A stretch of DNA of 64,000 nt from Tetrahymena elliotti 4EA (lineage: Eukaryota; Ciliophora; Oligohymenophorea; Hymenostomatida; Tetrahymenidae), in NCBI GenBank assembly GCA_000231825.2, contig JH720296.1, forward strand, positions 186,001 through 250,000, read 5' to 3'. Both the position numbers and the translations under genes were made by a program. Positions 11,633 to 24,029 of this stretch are shown piece by piece (the stretch's first letter is position 1; every line of letters begins with the position of its first letter). The notes below the pieces were generated by a model, which was not told the origin of the DNA, did not search any database, and saw only the letters and a program-made list of their open reading frames with translations.

Positions 11633-14600
11633 TCATTTTCTTGGTTGTTTTCTGATATTAATCATTTTTTTGTTTGAAGAAATCTTTTTTTAATATCGAC
11701 TATGCTTAAATAAGACAACTACTAAATTGCCTTCAGGAAAATAAATTTCATAATCCTTTTATTTATCAAAAACCCAAGGACTCTCTTAATATTATTTAGA
11801 ATTCATATCTTCATGGTCTTGTGATAAGCAAGAATTAAAATTTTTTCTCAAATCTGCAAAGCTTTTTTATGTAAGTTTTTTTACCTTGCTTTAACGAACA
11901 CTTTATTGCATTTAGTACTATACATGCTTAGAGTTAATAAATTTCATCGCTGCTAATTCCTTTTGTTAAAAAATAATGAATTTTCTTTTTCAATTAAATA
12001 TATTTACTGATGTTTATTTATCAAACGATTTAAATCTCATAATATTATCTGGATCATCCTTAAAATGAATATTTTTATACTAATCAATATTTCTTTTTGA
12101 GTCATGATTCTACTCTTGCTCTTAGTTTAATGGATTCAAATAATTTTTATTATTTTTTACTTCAAAGTCTTCCTTTGAAGAATATTTATTCTTGCTGTCA
12201 TAAAATTCCTCTCTTACATTAATGCTAATAGGCTTATTCTTATAATCAACTGACTATCTTTTTTTATGCACTTATTCAGGTAAATTATCAAATTAGGTAG
12301 TACTTTATTTAAATTTTTTATCTTCTTCAATATCAAAAATAGAATTCGCCAATTAACTACCTTTTTTATTCCCAACAAAACATTCTTCAGTGATACTTTT
12401 TGTTTCCTACTCGTCTTCACTAATTTAACTTCCTTAATCAGACTAAAAGCAACTTTTCTATTCATTTAATTTATCTTGAGATACTGTAATAATATCTTAA
12501 AAAAATGTGGCTATTTCACTAAGCTTTTCCTAAACAGCTAATGAATTCTCAAACTTTACAACTTTTCTTTCATATTTACTTCTATTTTATTTGATTTTTT
12601 CCAAATACTGGGCCTTATTATAAGCCTAATCTCTATCAAGGTGAACTAATGGGCAATCTTATGAGTAATGAAGGTAATTTTTACAAATCTAACAACTCAC
12701 TCCAATATTGTAGTAATTTTTATAGAAAATTATCTTATCTCTTATTAAGCAATATCTTTAGTAATCATCCTCATTTTACTTTACAATGCTTAAAAAATTT
12801 TCTCTTGATATCTGAATGATAGTAGAAAAAGATTTAGATTTAGCACCTGTGGTTCTTTATTACCCTGTCAAAAAACTGTGCTAACCTATAATTGAATCTT
12901 TTTCTAATATACCTATTTTTTGATGAGCAAAAGGATCTTACTCACTTTTCTTAAAAAGTTCGACTTTTAAATTAATTTTAATTTAACCTAATATTAATAA
13001 TTCATAATTCAAATAAAATCTTTACCTTAACCCTCAACAATATACATCAAACAGAAATCATCAATCTCATTTTAATTAAATAAAATTTAATTGGGGGTGA
13101 AATAAAGTTCTTCAACATTTTGGCAAAGCTAGTCTATTGTTTCCTTACTAAAGTTTTTAGAAATAAATTCAATTTTATCAATGTACTTTTTATAACTTTC
13201 TTTATTGATTTGAATTTTTAAATGTGGTGATATTTTCTGAAGAACTTATTCATTTTCTTCTTTCAATTTTTTGTAGTTCTTTTCATAGAAGTGTTCTAGA
13301 TCTTTATTCACACTTCTTTATAGATTTCTATTTATAAATAATAAAATAAAAATTAAATCACATTTTTTTGTTTAGTTTGAGAAAAAGAAATTTTATAATT
13401 GACTGAATAAATTTGAAAATTTTACCTGCTTATGTTGTGAGTTCTCATAAATTCATTGATAATATTTATATCCTTTTTCATCATTCTCTCTTTTTCATGA
13501 ATATCTGCTAAAATATTTCCGATAGAGTCTAACAAGTAGCAGAATATAATGCAAATAAATAACATAATAATTGAAGTGAATAAAGTTTGATAAACTGTTA
13601 TTGATTCATTTGAACCTGTGGTCATGAGGGTTAAAGCCCAAAATAAAGATTCTATATAAAGTTTCCACCAAATTTATTCCTTTTCACTTAGCCAATTCGA
13701 TTCTTCTAAATATTGCATTTCATAATAAGCAAGTAAATACCATACACAAGCAATAGTGTGACCTATTAAAAAGACCTAACTAATCAAATTAAAGAGCTAG
13801 ACATAGTAATACTTTTTAATAGCCATACAAATCTGCTTTTATAAATCAAATATTTCTTCAACTACATTTTTAAGTTTGATAAAAGTGATAAACTTAAAAA
13901 TGAGAGATGATATTCTGTTGAGATAGATTAGCTGTATTGATAGAAATGGTAAAAGATCATATAAAGCATTATTTTTTAAGTATAATTGAATGATTTATTC
14001 TCTTTTAGAAATCAAATCAGTATTTATGTAAACAGATGTGTTAATCTTGACCAGAAACTCTATTAACCAGAAAATGCATAACGAAAGATATAAATTTTAA
14101 TTATCTTCATAGCCTGTAGGAAAGACCATCAAAATACATTAGAAAACAAAGAATATAGAGTTAATGAAGCAAAAGAGAATTTAAAAAAAGAAGATAAATG
14201 GATTTTATGGGTTAAATAGAGGTATCTTTTCGAAGCACTTCATTCTCTGAAGTTGATAAGATATTTGTAGTAATTTTGCATGAAAAACAGAGACATTTTT
14301 ATCTTCAAAGTTTTCGCTTTTGTCATTTAAATACTTTTTGATAAGATGGTTTTTTAGATTATCCTTTCTTCCAGTCAATGTGTATTCTCTAAAGAATTAG
14401 TTTATTCTAATTTTTATTTTTGATATTAACTTTACTTCATCTACTTTATTTTATTTCTTATGTTTCTAAATCTATGCGATTATTGACTTCATTCTTGATT
14501 CCTTCCGAGGAACTATACCATGAACATAGCTTAGTCTTTTGCCCTATCTTCTAACTGGTAAGTCTACTTTTAGAAACTAACTTTACTAAGTAGAAGCAGA

Positions 14601-14978
14601 TTGCTATTCTAAAAGTAAACAGTTTTCAGCCACTTTTTATTCTTCTTATTTATTATCTGATGATGAACCAAGCACTATTTAGTAATCATTTAAGTTTTTA
14701 TGTTAAATCTAATCAAGAGGTGATTTAGAGAAAGTTAAGTTTAATGAATTGCTTTCGGTGTGTTAGATATCATTAAAGTATCTATTACTAGGATAATCTT
14801 AATTAAAACCAGATATTTATTTTTCACTTTGCAAAGTGTCTTCCTTACGCTAATTAAGATTTTATAGATTGATTATATCATCCTTGGAGTTCCTAATAAT
14901 ATTTTTTTATTATTGATTGTAGTTTGAATATATATCCTCTATAAAAAATTATTTATTTTTTTAAGATAAGTTAGACAT
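11633..14978 (-). CDS. Channel A: 6-TM channel with cNMP-binding-like domain and zinc knuckle, 1045 aa
   Basis: Exons 14978-13426, 13327-13026, 12963-12008 and 11959-11633 sum to 1046 codons. Order: a disordered Q/S/N-rich N-terminus (about 1-250); a six-helix channel core starting near NPFIFFFQILFCF; an S4-like helix with few basic residues (FITFIKLKNV); pore helix and filter LTLMTTGSNES (about 449-459) instead of GYG; S6 (IIMLFICIIFCYLLDS); a C-linker; and a cyclic-nucleotide-binding-like fold with IGQHSFLTGQQRT and KSFSTIIQISRENF. Next is CQICKNYLHYSQDC (CX2CX4HX4C, near residue 710), then an acidic low-complexity region. A conserved tail SPWVFDKQKDYEIYFPEGN closes the protein. It should sit in a membrane, with the nucleotide domain cytosolic. 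Ion selectivity and ligand are unknown. It is a paralogue of channels B and C. Confidence 0.88.
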
Positions 14979-15939
14979 CTTCAATTAATGAACGGTCTTA
15001 AATTTAAGATCTTAATAAATAAATAAATTAATTAATTATTTTGTTTTTTTTCACTCTTTTTTATAAATTAATTAAAATGAGAATTGAGAAAGTAAAAATA
15101 ATAAATTTTAATTTTTAAAAAAATAATCTAATTTCTATTTAAAAATAAACTGCTAACTTATTTCAAAAAGCACCTCGGAATTTATTTCTACTCATTCTAT
15201 TCTATTTTTCATATTTTTATAGCTTAAAGATTAATAATATATTTAACAATTATAGCTAAAAGCTGTCTCCAGTAATTAATTAAATTAGATCAACTAGGTT
15301 TAAAAATTGACTTGAAAAATAAATGACTCATTAAAGAATTGTGAAAAATAATTTAATATATTTTTATGATTAGATGAATAAATATTTTAAACTTTTAGCT
15401 TTCTTCACATCTTTTTTTGTTTTCAAAAAATAAAATTTCTTATTTAATGCAGAAAATAGAAATATGTTTAGCAAAAATATATTAAGTAAGTATATTTTAC
15501 AAACAAATTTTTAATATATTGTTGTTAATTACATATTTCACATTTTTCATTGAATTTTAGATAATTTGAATTTCTTCAACTTATTAATTTATCATTACCT
15601 TATCTATTACGTATATGTTTGTTGTTATTTTTAATTTTCTATTAGGTATTTAAATTTATATACTTAAACCTATTCAACACAAAAAAAGTTTTATTTAAAA
15701 AGGTTCTGCTAGATTGATAAAAAATATCTATTTTTCTTATTTTTTATCAGTTATATTTTAGGCATGTAGCTCTCAATAGATATTTAATGAAATCTTTTGA
15801 TTTGAAAAATGTATTAGTTTTTTGTAAGTAAGTATATTGTTTAAATAAGTATAAGTTGTATAAGGAAATATAGTTCAGTATCCTGTTTATTTCATTCATC
15901 TTTTTCTTTGTTATTTAAAATATTTTAGGAAAACTTTTT
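14979..15939. other. Spacer between channels A and B
   Basis: Nearly pure A/T, about 1 kb. It carries the promoter of channel A and the 3' region of channel B. No remnant of a further channel copy was seen. Confidence 0.5.
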
Positions 15940-18900
15940 TCAATTTTTTTTATGGGATTTTTTTTATTTTTAGCACCTCTTCATAACTCTATTATATTTG
16001 CTAATGAGAATCTTAAAATTTCCATTAGGATAATATATTTAATATTCCTTAGCCTTGTCAAAATATACAAAAAAATCTTATTTAAAATGGCTTTCATAAT
16101 ATAACTTTTAGAATTGAGCATTGTTTCTTTTATCTACATCTTTTTCTGTCATTTCTATTCGTTTAATACTTCCTTTATTTATTGCAGAAGCTTTCATTTC
16201 TTAGCCCTAATAGTTATTACTCTCAAATATCTATTTTAGTTAAAGTAATTTTATAAATTGATATTAATTAAATAATGATATTATATACGTTATTAAAAGA
16301 AGATCGTTAGATTTCTAATCCTTCATTGTTGTGGCCATTATCCTCTTTTCCAAAATCATTCAATTTTGTTACTCCTTTTGAGAAGAACTTTTATGATTTT
16401 CTATGCTCAGGAGAGTCCTAAATTTCATTAATACTTAGGATTTATATTGAATTTCTTTGGTTATTTTTATTCTTAGGCTAAGACTCAGTCTCATCATCCT
16501 CTTCGATATCTATTTCTGTGATTGCATGCTCTTTTTTTTTATCTTCATCTCCAAGATCATCTTTAAATTCAATTTATATCATTTGACTTTGAGCATCCAT
16601 GACTTGATGAAAAATCATATAGGAGTTAGTTTTTTTTTTCTTATGCCTTTCATGATATTTTCTTATTTGTTAAATTTTTTAATAATAACACATATTCCCA
16701 TAGAATTCTTCTCTATCAAAATGAGTTAATGGACAATCACTAGAATAATGATTGAATTTATTGCAAACAAAGCATTTAACTTATATTTTTTCATAATTTT
16801 TATATATCATGATATCATCTTTTATTTAGCAGAATTACTCATAATCTTTTTCATTTTATTTTATAACATTCAAAAATTTATCTCTTGAAATTTTAATTAT
16901 TGTTGTAAAAGCCTTTGATTTTGCACAAGCTCCCCTAACATGGCCTGTAAAAAAACTGTGTTAGCCAAAAACACATTCCTATCCTAGCACAGCTAGAGTC
17001 TTAGATATTTAAGATTCTGTTGAAACTTATCTAGATAATTCAACTGTTTAAAAAAAAGGATGATAAAAATTGATTGAATTAATTTTTAATATTACCACTC
17101 CCCTCAGCGATATACATCAAAGAAAAATCACTATTTTAATCTTCCCTGAATATAATTTGATTTGGAAGATAATATAATTCCTCAATACAATCTAAAATTT
17201 TATTTAATGTTTAATCACTAAAATATTTAGAAATGTATGATATCTTATCTAATATCCTTCCATAATATTCTCTATGAATCTACTCATTCAAGTGAGTTGA
17301 AATTTTAGCAAGAACTTGCTCATTTTCTTCAGATATCTTCTTGTAATTTTTCTAATAAAAATATTCTAAATCTATGTTCACTCTTCTCTAAAGGTTTCTA
17401 TTAAAAAATAAACAGTTTAAATGAAAAAAAAAATAAAGAGAACTTAAATAAAATTTCTTTTTTTGATTTGTCAAAAAGTTTTTTTTAAATTCAGACTGAG
17501 TTTTTTCTTTGATAAATTTTCTTTAATTTTTTAAATTTACTTGCTGATGCAACGCTTTCTCATGTAGTCATTAATAACATTAATATCTCTTCTCTACATT
17601 TATTGCTACTCATCAATAGCAGAGAGCATAACACCTATAACATTAATTAAGTAACCAAATATGATTGTTGTTACAAGCATATTAAGACAGGTAAAGCAAA
17701 TAGATATTGGAGTATTAGCAAGGTTTGAACCTGTTGCCATTAAAGTTAATGACCAATATAAAGACTCTAAGTATAAAATTAACCATGACCTATTTTCAGC
17801 AATTATAAAAGATGGTGAATTAATATCTTGATTTAAATAATTTATTTCGAACATCCAAACTAGTTACCACATACAAGCTATAATGTGAGCTATCATAAAT
17901 AATTTAAAAACTAAATTGGTTAACTAAATACCAACATACTTCTTAGCTGCTATACACAGCTATCTCTAAATATCCTCATTTTCTTCATAAACATTTCTAA
18001 TCTTTAAAAAGCTAACTACAGCTAAATATAAGTTTATAGACTTGCTACTTTGTATTAATATAAGCGAAATAAATGGAAGCAGATCATTCAAAGCATTCTT
18101 TTTGAGGTAGCAAGCTATAATTTTTTCTCTATTAATAACTATATCTGTTCCAATATAGATAGAAGTATTTAATTTAATCAACACATTTACAGCCCAAACA
18201 AAAGCTGTTATCCTCAAAATTTGCTGCAAGGAATCCAACTAACCCTCAAAAACTAATAAGATACTGAGAAAAGTAAAAAAACATATATTAAGGACGTTGC
18301 AGATTATCTGGTAGTAAAACAAAATAGGATTTTATGGGTTGAATAAAGGAATCATTTAAAAACATTTTTTCTTTTACTTCTAAAACTTGATCAAAAGAAT
18401 TTCAAGATTATTTATAAAATTACTCCTTTTGATATCTCTTAAATCACTTTAGTCATTCAAAGCATTTCTAACTTTACTATTTTTAAGATAGTTACTTCTA
18501 CCAGATACTGTCTTTTTCATAAAAAAATTCAAAAGCTTAGATCTAATTTTGGTTATTTTATTAATGTCTTACTTTATAATTGAATTTTTTGTTTAATTTG
18601 TGTTAATTTGATTTAAATAAAATGTTTTTTAATTTGATATTTAAGTCTCTTGCTATAAAATCTTAGAGTTAGGGAATATATTACTTGGACTTTTTAAAGC
18701 ATTAGCATTATTATGTATATTAGGACTACTTCTTACTAAAAAATCCTTTTTGTAGTTTTATTTTGCATCATTTTTTTAATCTGGTAGCTCTACTTATATC
18801 TCTTGCTATTATGAGCTATTTTATTACTTATCCTGTGAGAATAAATTATTTTTACTACCACTAGCTAGGTCAATTGTTTCACCTATCATACTTGAGTTTT

Positions 18901-19090
18901 AATTAAACTAATATTATTGTTCAATAACCTCATCTTAATTTATGATAGATTTTTCACTTTAAAATGATTCTTCCTTTCTAAAATATAAATTTTTAAGTTA
19001 ATTCTACAACATATCTTTGCTTTAGTTAATATGATGATCTTTATAAGCTTGAAATCTAGATAAATAATTTTCATCTTAATCTTCAATCAT
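15940..19090 (-). CDS. Channel B: 6-TM channel with cNMP-binding-like domain and zinc knuckle, 965 aa
   Basis: Exons 19090-17541, 17397-17096, 17043-16289 and 16230-15940 total 966 codons. The layout matches channel A: Q/N/S-rich N-terminus; transmembrane core; pore LTLMATGSNLA (about residues 446-456); S6 (NMLVTTIIFGYLINVIGVML); C-linker (KISTHLNEQIHREYYGRIL); nucleotide-binding-like fold (FGQHSFFTGHVRGACAKSK, KAFTTIIKISRDKF); zinc knuckle CFVCNKFNHYSSDC near residue 710; acidic linker; and tail VYFDKAKEYQIYYPNGNFK. The cNBD Arg is followed by Gly (RG), where A and C have RT. Two introns match A and C in position and phase; the last one (16231-16288) splits the linker before the tail. Channel function is confident; ligand and ion are unknown. 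Confidence 0.88.
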
Positions 19091-19860
19091 TTCAGCTAAT
19101 TAATTTATCCAAATTATTTCTACTATTTAATTAAAAATTTTTAATTTACAGTTAGCAAATAACTTACAAAAAAAAATAAACATTAACAAAATCTAGCATC
19201 ACCTTATGAATTTATTCCTTAAAATAAATTAATTAAGAGAGTTAGCATAAAATAATCAAAAAATGAATCAAATAATATTTTAAATAAAAATATCCTTTTT
19301 TTAATTTGCAAACATTTTTTTATTGAAAATCAAATTTATTCTTTTGTACAAAATATTTCTTTTTGATCTGGAAATAATTGATTTAATTTTGTTTGAAATA
19401 TTTTAAGAATGTTTTAGAATTTTAAATATTTACTTTTTATTGAAATAAATTATTTAAGAAAAATAATTATTATTACCAAATACTACAATATAAATATTTT
19501 AAGAATCTATTAGAATTTTATTAATTTAAATTTTTATTCAAACAAATAATCAAATTTATTGAAGAAATACTATTATTGCCAAAAAACTATTTTAGGAGTG
19601 TAGAATCTATTCAAATTTTATTAATTCTTATTATTTTCAAATAAAAAGTGAGCATTTATTTTATCTTTCATAAAAAATAGCCAACAATTTTTTCAAAAAC
19701 TTTTACATGAAAATAATTCAAAATAAAGGAATTTTTATTAAAATTTTAAAAATAAAATGAAATTATTTTCAACCAAAACTTTAAAAGAAATGAGAATTAA
19801 AGAATCATATAAAAATGTAATTAAAGTAATAATAAAATAAAGATATACAATTTAAATAAA
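19091..19860. other. Spacer between channels B and C
   Basis: AT-rich spacer of 770 nt. Several short imperfect copies of a motif like AATTTTATTAATT occur near 19500-19630, but they are too A/T-simple to call a repeat family. Confidence 0.45.
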
Positions 19861-22800
19861 TCAAACAAGATAACTTTTTTTGTTATTAAGCTTTATTTTT
19901 CTAGAATTCTATCTTTTATTTTTTTTCTTAGATCTATTCAATTTACATAAGGCAGGCTTTAGATTACCTTCAGGGAAGTAAATTGAGTAGTCTTTTTGTT
20001 TGTCATATATCCAAGGATTTTCATAAAGAAAGGAGCTTTATACAAATTACACTTCTACTTCTAAATTATCTTATACCTTTCTTTATTTTAGAATGAATTA
20101 TGTTGGTCTTTTTACAAATTCTTCTGCTTAATTGTTTTTTATATTTCTTTAGGATTGCTATTCAATATGCTATGCAGATTTTTATTTTGAAGTACCCGTC
20201 GAAACTTTTGTCTTTGGTTATAAATAAAAAAAATTAAGAAAAATGAAATGAAAGAATAATAATTTACTTGCTCTTATTATTCATTTTATATATGTTTAGC
20301 TGAATTCTCAATTTCCAAATGTATTTTAGATAAACTCGATTATTTTTTTAAATCTAGCCCTAAAGTCAGTTATTTTTCTAAATTTCCAAGATCTTCTACT
20401 TTAGTATTTTGTTCTATCTATTCATTTGATGATTATTCAGAGTCACCTGATTGACTATCTGAATTTTTAGAAGTTTCTATACGTTGTAAAAATTCAAATT
20501 ATTCACTAGACTCTTTCAATCTTTTTACTAAAAGGAGAGAATTATAGTAAATTACTTTTCTTTGCATAAATGATCTGCTTTGTTAAATTTTTTCAAAGAA
20601 ATCTAATTTATTTTAGTATTGTTATCTATTATAATGCACCAAGGGACAGTCACTTTGATAATGAGTAAATTTTTTACACAAGCCACACTATACTCTAATA
20701 GACTCATAATTATTATATAATTAGATTTTATCTTTAATATAATTAAATTTTTAGAAATCATTTTCATTTTAACTAATTATTTTGGTAAAAGAATCTCTAG
20801 ATATCCTAATTAAAGTAGTAAAAGATTTTGATTTTGCAGTAGCTGTCCTAAATTAACCAGTAAAAAAACTCATATGCCCTGTACTTTAACCCTTACCCAA
20901 AACTGAAAGAGTTTTGCTTACATTTTAGCTTTTTGAGATTTATTTTGTCATTTCAACTTGATAATGAATAAAAATTTTTTGTTTAAAATTATATGAAATT
21001 ATTTTGAAAAAAACTTACTTGATCCTTCTAATATGATGAGAATTCCCAAATTTTAAGAGTCATTTTCTTGGAAAATAATTTAGTTTGGAATGTAATTCTC
21101 CTCTACCATGCACAAACATAGTTTTTCTATAGTTTCTTCACTAAAATTATCTGGTAAAAAGCTAAATTTTTTTAAAATTTCTCTAAAATACTCAATTTAA
21201 AGTTAATCATTTAAATTTTATGAAATTCTCCCCAACACATCTTCATTTTATTCTTAGTTTTTTTTAAAATTCTTCAGATAAAAGTATTCTAAATCCAAAT
21301 TCACTCTTCTCTACAAATTTCTAAAAGTAAAAAGAAAATTTAATCAATCAATAAATTTAAAAAATTTGAATTACTTGCTAATATTACGCTTTCTCATTAA
21401 TTCATTGATAATATTTGTATCTCTCCTTTAAGCTAGCTCTTGTTCATCCCTTTCTTCTAGAATAATTCCAATTGTGCTCACAAAATAACCAAAGAATATC
21501 GTTGTAAAAAGCATAATAAATGATGTGAAAAATGTTTGAAATATCGTTGTTGCTGTATTTGATCCAGTAGCCATAAGAGTTAAAGACCAGTACAAAGCTA
21601 TTAAGTAAGTTTTCCACCAAAAATTGTTTTAACCCATTTCTGCTGGATTAAACCAAGATTCAGTTTCCCCTAAATAATTAATCTCAAAGAGACCAACAAG
21701 AAAATACATCAATGCAATAATATGACCCAAAATAAAAATATTTGCTATTAAATTAAAGATTTAGACAAAGAAATAATTCTTAATCTCCATACAAAGCTAC
21801 TTTTGGATTTCAATAAGCTCATTCAGAACATTTTTTAACTTAACAAATGTAGCTACGGTTAATATTATTTATATTATAGAATTTTCAAATCTATTTGACA
21901 AAGAAAAAAGAGGGATAATATCATAGAAAAGGTTTTTTTAGATGTAAATCATAAAAATAAGTTCCCTATCCTTGACAAGATCTGTATTAATATAAACAGC
22001 CGTATTTATTTTTATAAATATTTCTAATATCCATATCGTAATAATTATCTAAGTAATTAAATCTTAATAGGGCTCTTTAACTCCAAATGTTAATATTGCA
22101 GAATAAAAAAGAAAGTAGAAGCAATTAACCAAACAAAAAGCTATTTAAAGAGCAAATATTATGCGATTCTAAGGGTTAAATAACGGAATTTATTGAGTAA
22201 CTTTAACTTTCAATTTATTTAATTATGAAACTAATCGATTTAAGCTCATTTTTATTCTGTTTTCATTTAATTCTTCTTAGAAATCGCTTTTATCATTAAT
22301 TGATTGGCGAATTTTTTTATTTTTTAGCATTACTCTTCTACCTAAATCGGTGTTGTTAAGATAAAATTCAATTAATCTATTCTTTATTTTTAATATAAAA
22401 TTTATTTCTTTGCTCGGCTTGAGCATGCTCATTGGTCTTTTTTTAGCACTCGAACCTACTGTTATAATATTTTTATTTGAATTTACAAAAACTCTTTTTT
22501 TATTAAGATCAAAGCTGGAATTTTTAAATTCTTTGTTGTTGATTTTATCTACATAATCAATCTAAAATGACTAGTTTTATGAAATGTCTTAGATTTTTTA
22601 AAAGGATTATTTATTATCTAAACTATAATCAAAATTTTATATCTTATTCTACATAATTTGAATATCCTATTAAGAAGCCTGATAGCTTTAGCTATTTAAA
22701 TTGTTAGATTATCCTTTTTTTTCATCATGTTTCATTAAAATAGATTACTCTTATTACAATTATTATTATTATTATTCATTGCTTTATCCATAATTCATAG

Positions 22801-22942
22801 ACCTGATTGAGAGCAAAGAATGGTCAAACTTACAACTTTCTTCCTTTCTTTCATAAAGAGATCTTAAATTTTGCTAGTCCTGGTCTTCTTCCAAAACAAC
22901 TTTTTATTTGAAAGGTTCAATATCCTAAAGTTCCATATCCAT
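19861..22942 (-). CDS. Channel C: 6-TM channel with cNMP-binding-like domain and zinc knuckle, 969 aa
   Basis: Exons 22942-21375, 21320-21019, 20956-20268 and 20211-19861 total 970 codons. Order: Asn/Gln-rich N-terminus with a poly-Q run; basic pre-S1 segment; six-helix core (S1 begins near residue 255); pore LTLMATGSNTAT (about 453-463); S6 (FIMLFTTIFFGYFVSTIGIIL); C-linker; nucleotide-binding-like fold (TGHMSFFTGQFRTATAKSK, then FTTLIRISRDSFTKI); zinc knuckle CGLCKKFTHYQSDC near residue 712; linker; and tail NPWIYDKQKDYSIYFPEGN. The tandem, same-strand placement and shared intron phases with A and B point to local duplication. As in A and B, a Gln replaces the Glu or Gly usually found before the SFF/SFL motif in A and B only; C has GHMSFF. 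Confidence 0.88.
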
Positions 22943-24029
22943 AATTATTAAATTGAGATTAAATTATTTCTTTTCTTCTACTTTATATATTTATTATTTA
23001 GCTTTATTTGATAAGTTGGTTAAAATTTAATAGTTGTAGATAATATTTTACTTATGTAAATTGTTGTGTATCAGTAACTATTAAGACCTCAATCATTAAA
23101 TTTTTTAATAAGATCTATTTAGATTTAAATATAAAACAACTTAAAATAAAAAAGCATCATTCACATTCTATTTAAATGGTTAATTTTTTTTATTTTCATT
23201 TCCTATCAATTCTCTTCAGTCTTTTATTAAAAATGTTTTCTCTAAAATAATAATCTTGAAGTGCTTTTACAATTCTATGACTTGAATAATTTCATTTTCT
23301 CAAAATAAAAATATTTTTTTCACCTTAATTTAAGAATTAATTTGTTTATAACAATTTTTAATTTTAAAAAGTATATTTAATTTTTTGTTTCTATGTTTTT
23401 TATCTTAAAATTATTTTTATTGTCTCTATTAAAAATGTATTCTACTATCTAAACCCTAAAAATATTTTTAAATAAATGCAATTAATTTATAAATTGATCT
23501 GAAATTATGTAGGTTTTTTATCAATAAATAAATAGTTTAGATAAGTTTGTTTAATTAAATTCAAACAAATAAATTTTAAATAATCAAAAGAGAAAGTAAA
23601 AAACAATCAAAAAAATTTTTTGAAAAAAGATTTCGTTTTTTAAGAATAATTTTTAAGAACTATCATTTTATTATCAACTTTAAGAATTATTAAAGAATAT
23701 TACATTTCTTAAATTTAAATAATTTCATAAAGCTTAAAAGAAATTCACTTTTCGTTTCTGTGATCACCAAAGAATTTAATTGAAAATAACATATTCAAGT
23801 TATTATTTAGTGTTTAAATAAGATGAAATAATTAATGATTAGAATATTTATTTATTTCAATCAACTCCTACACAGTTATTTTATAAAATATTATCACACA
23901 ATTATTATTAAAGAAATAAACTTTAAATTTAATAATTATTTAAAAGTAAGAAAAAGTGGAGAATTCTTAAGACAGTTTTTTAATTAGTTTACAAAATAAA
24001 TAATAAGGATATAAAATATTTATGTTAGA
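22943..24029. other. Spacer between the channel and VWA-like arrays
   Basis: About 1.1 kb of A/T-rich DNA marking the switch from one paralogue family to the next. No gene remnant is visible. Confidence 0.5.

Noticed and set aside
13086..13110. Local G-rich word (TTGGGGGTGAAAT) as a possible quadruplex or telomere-like site
   Set aside because: A single G run inside the coding sequence of channel A; not repeated.
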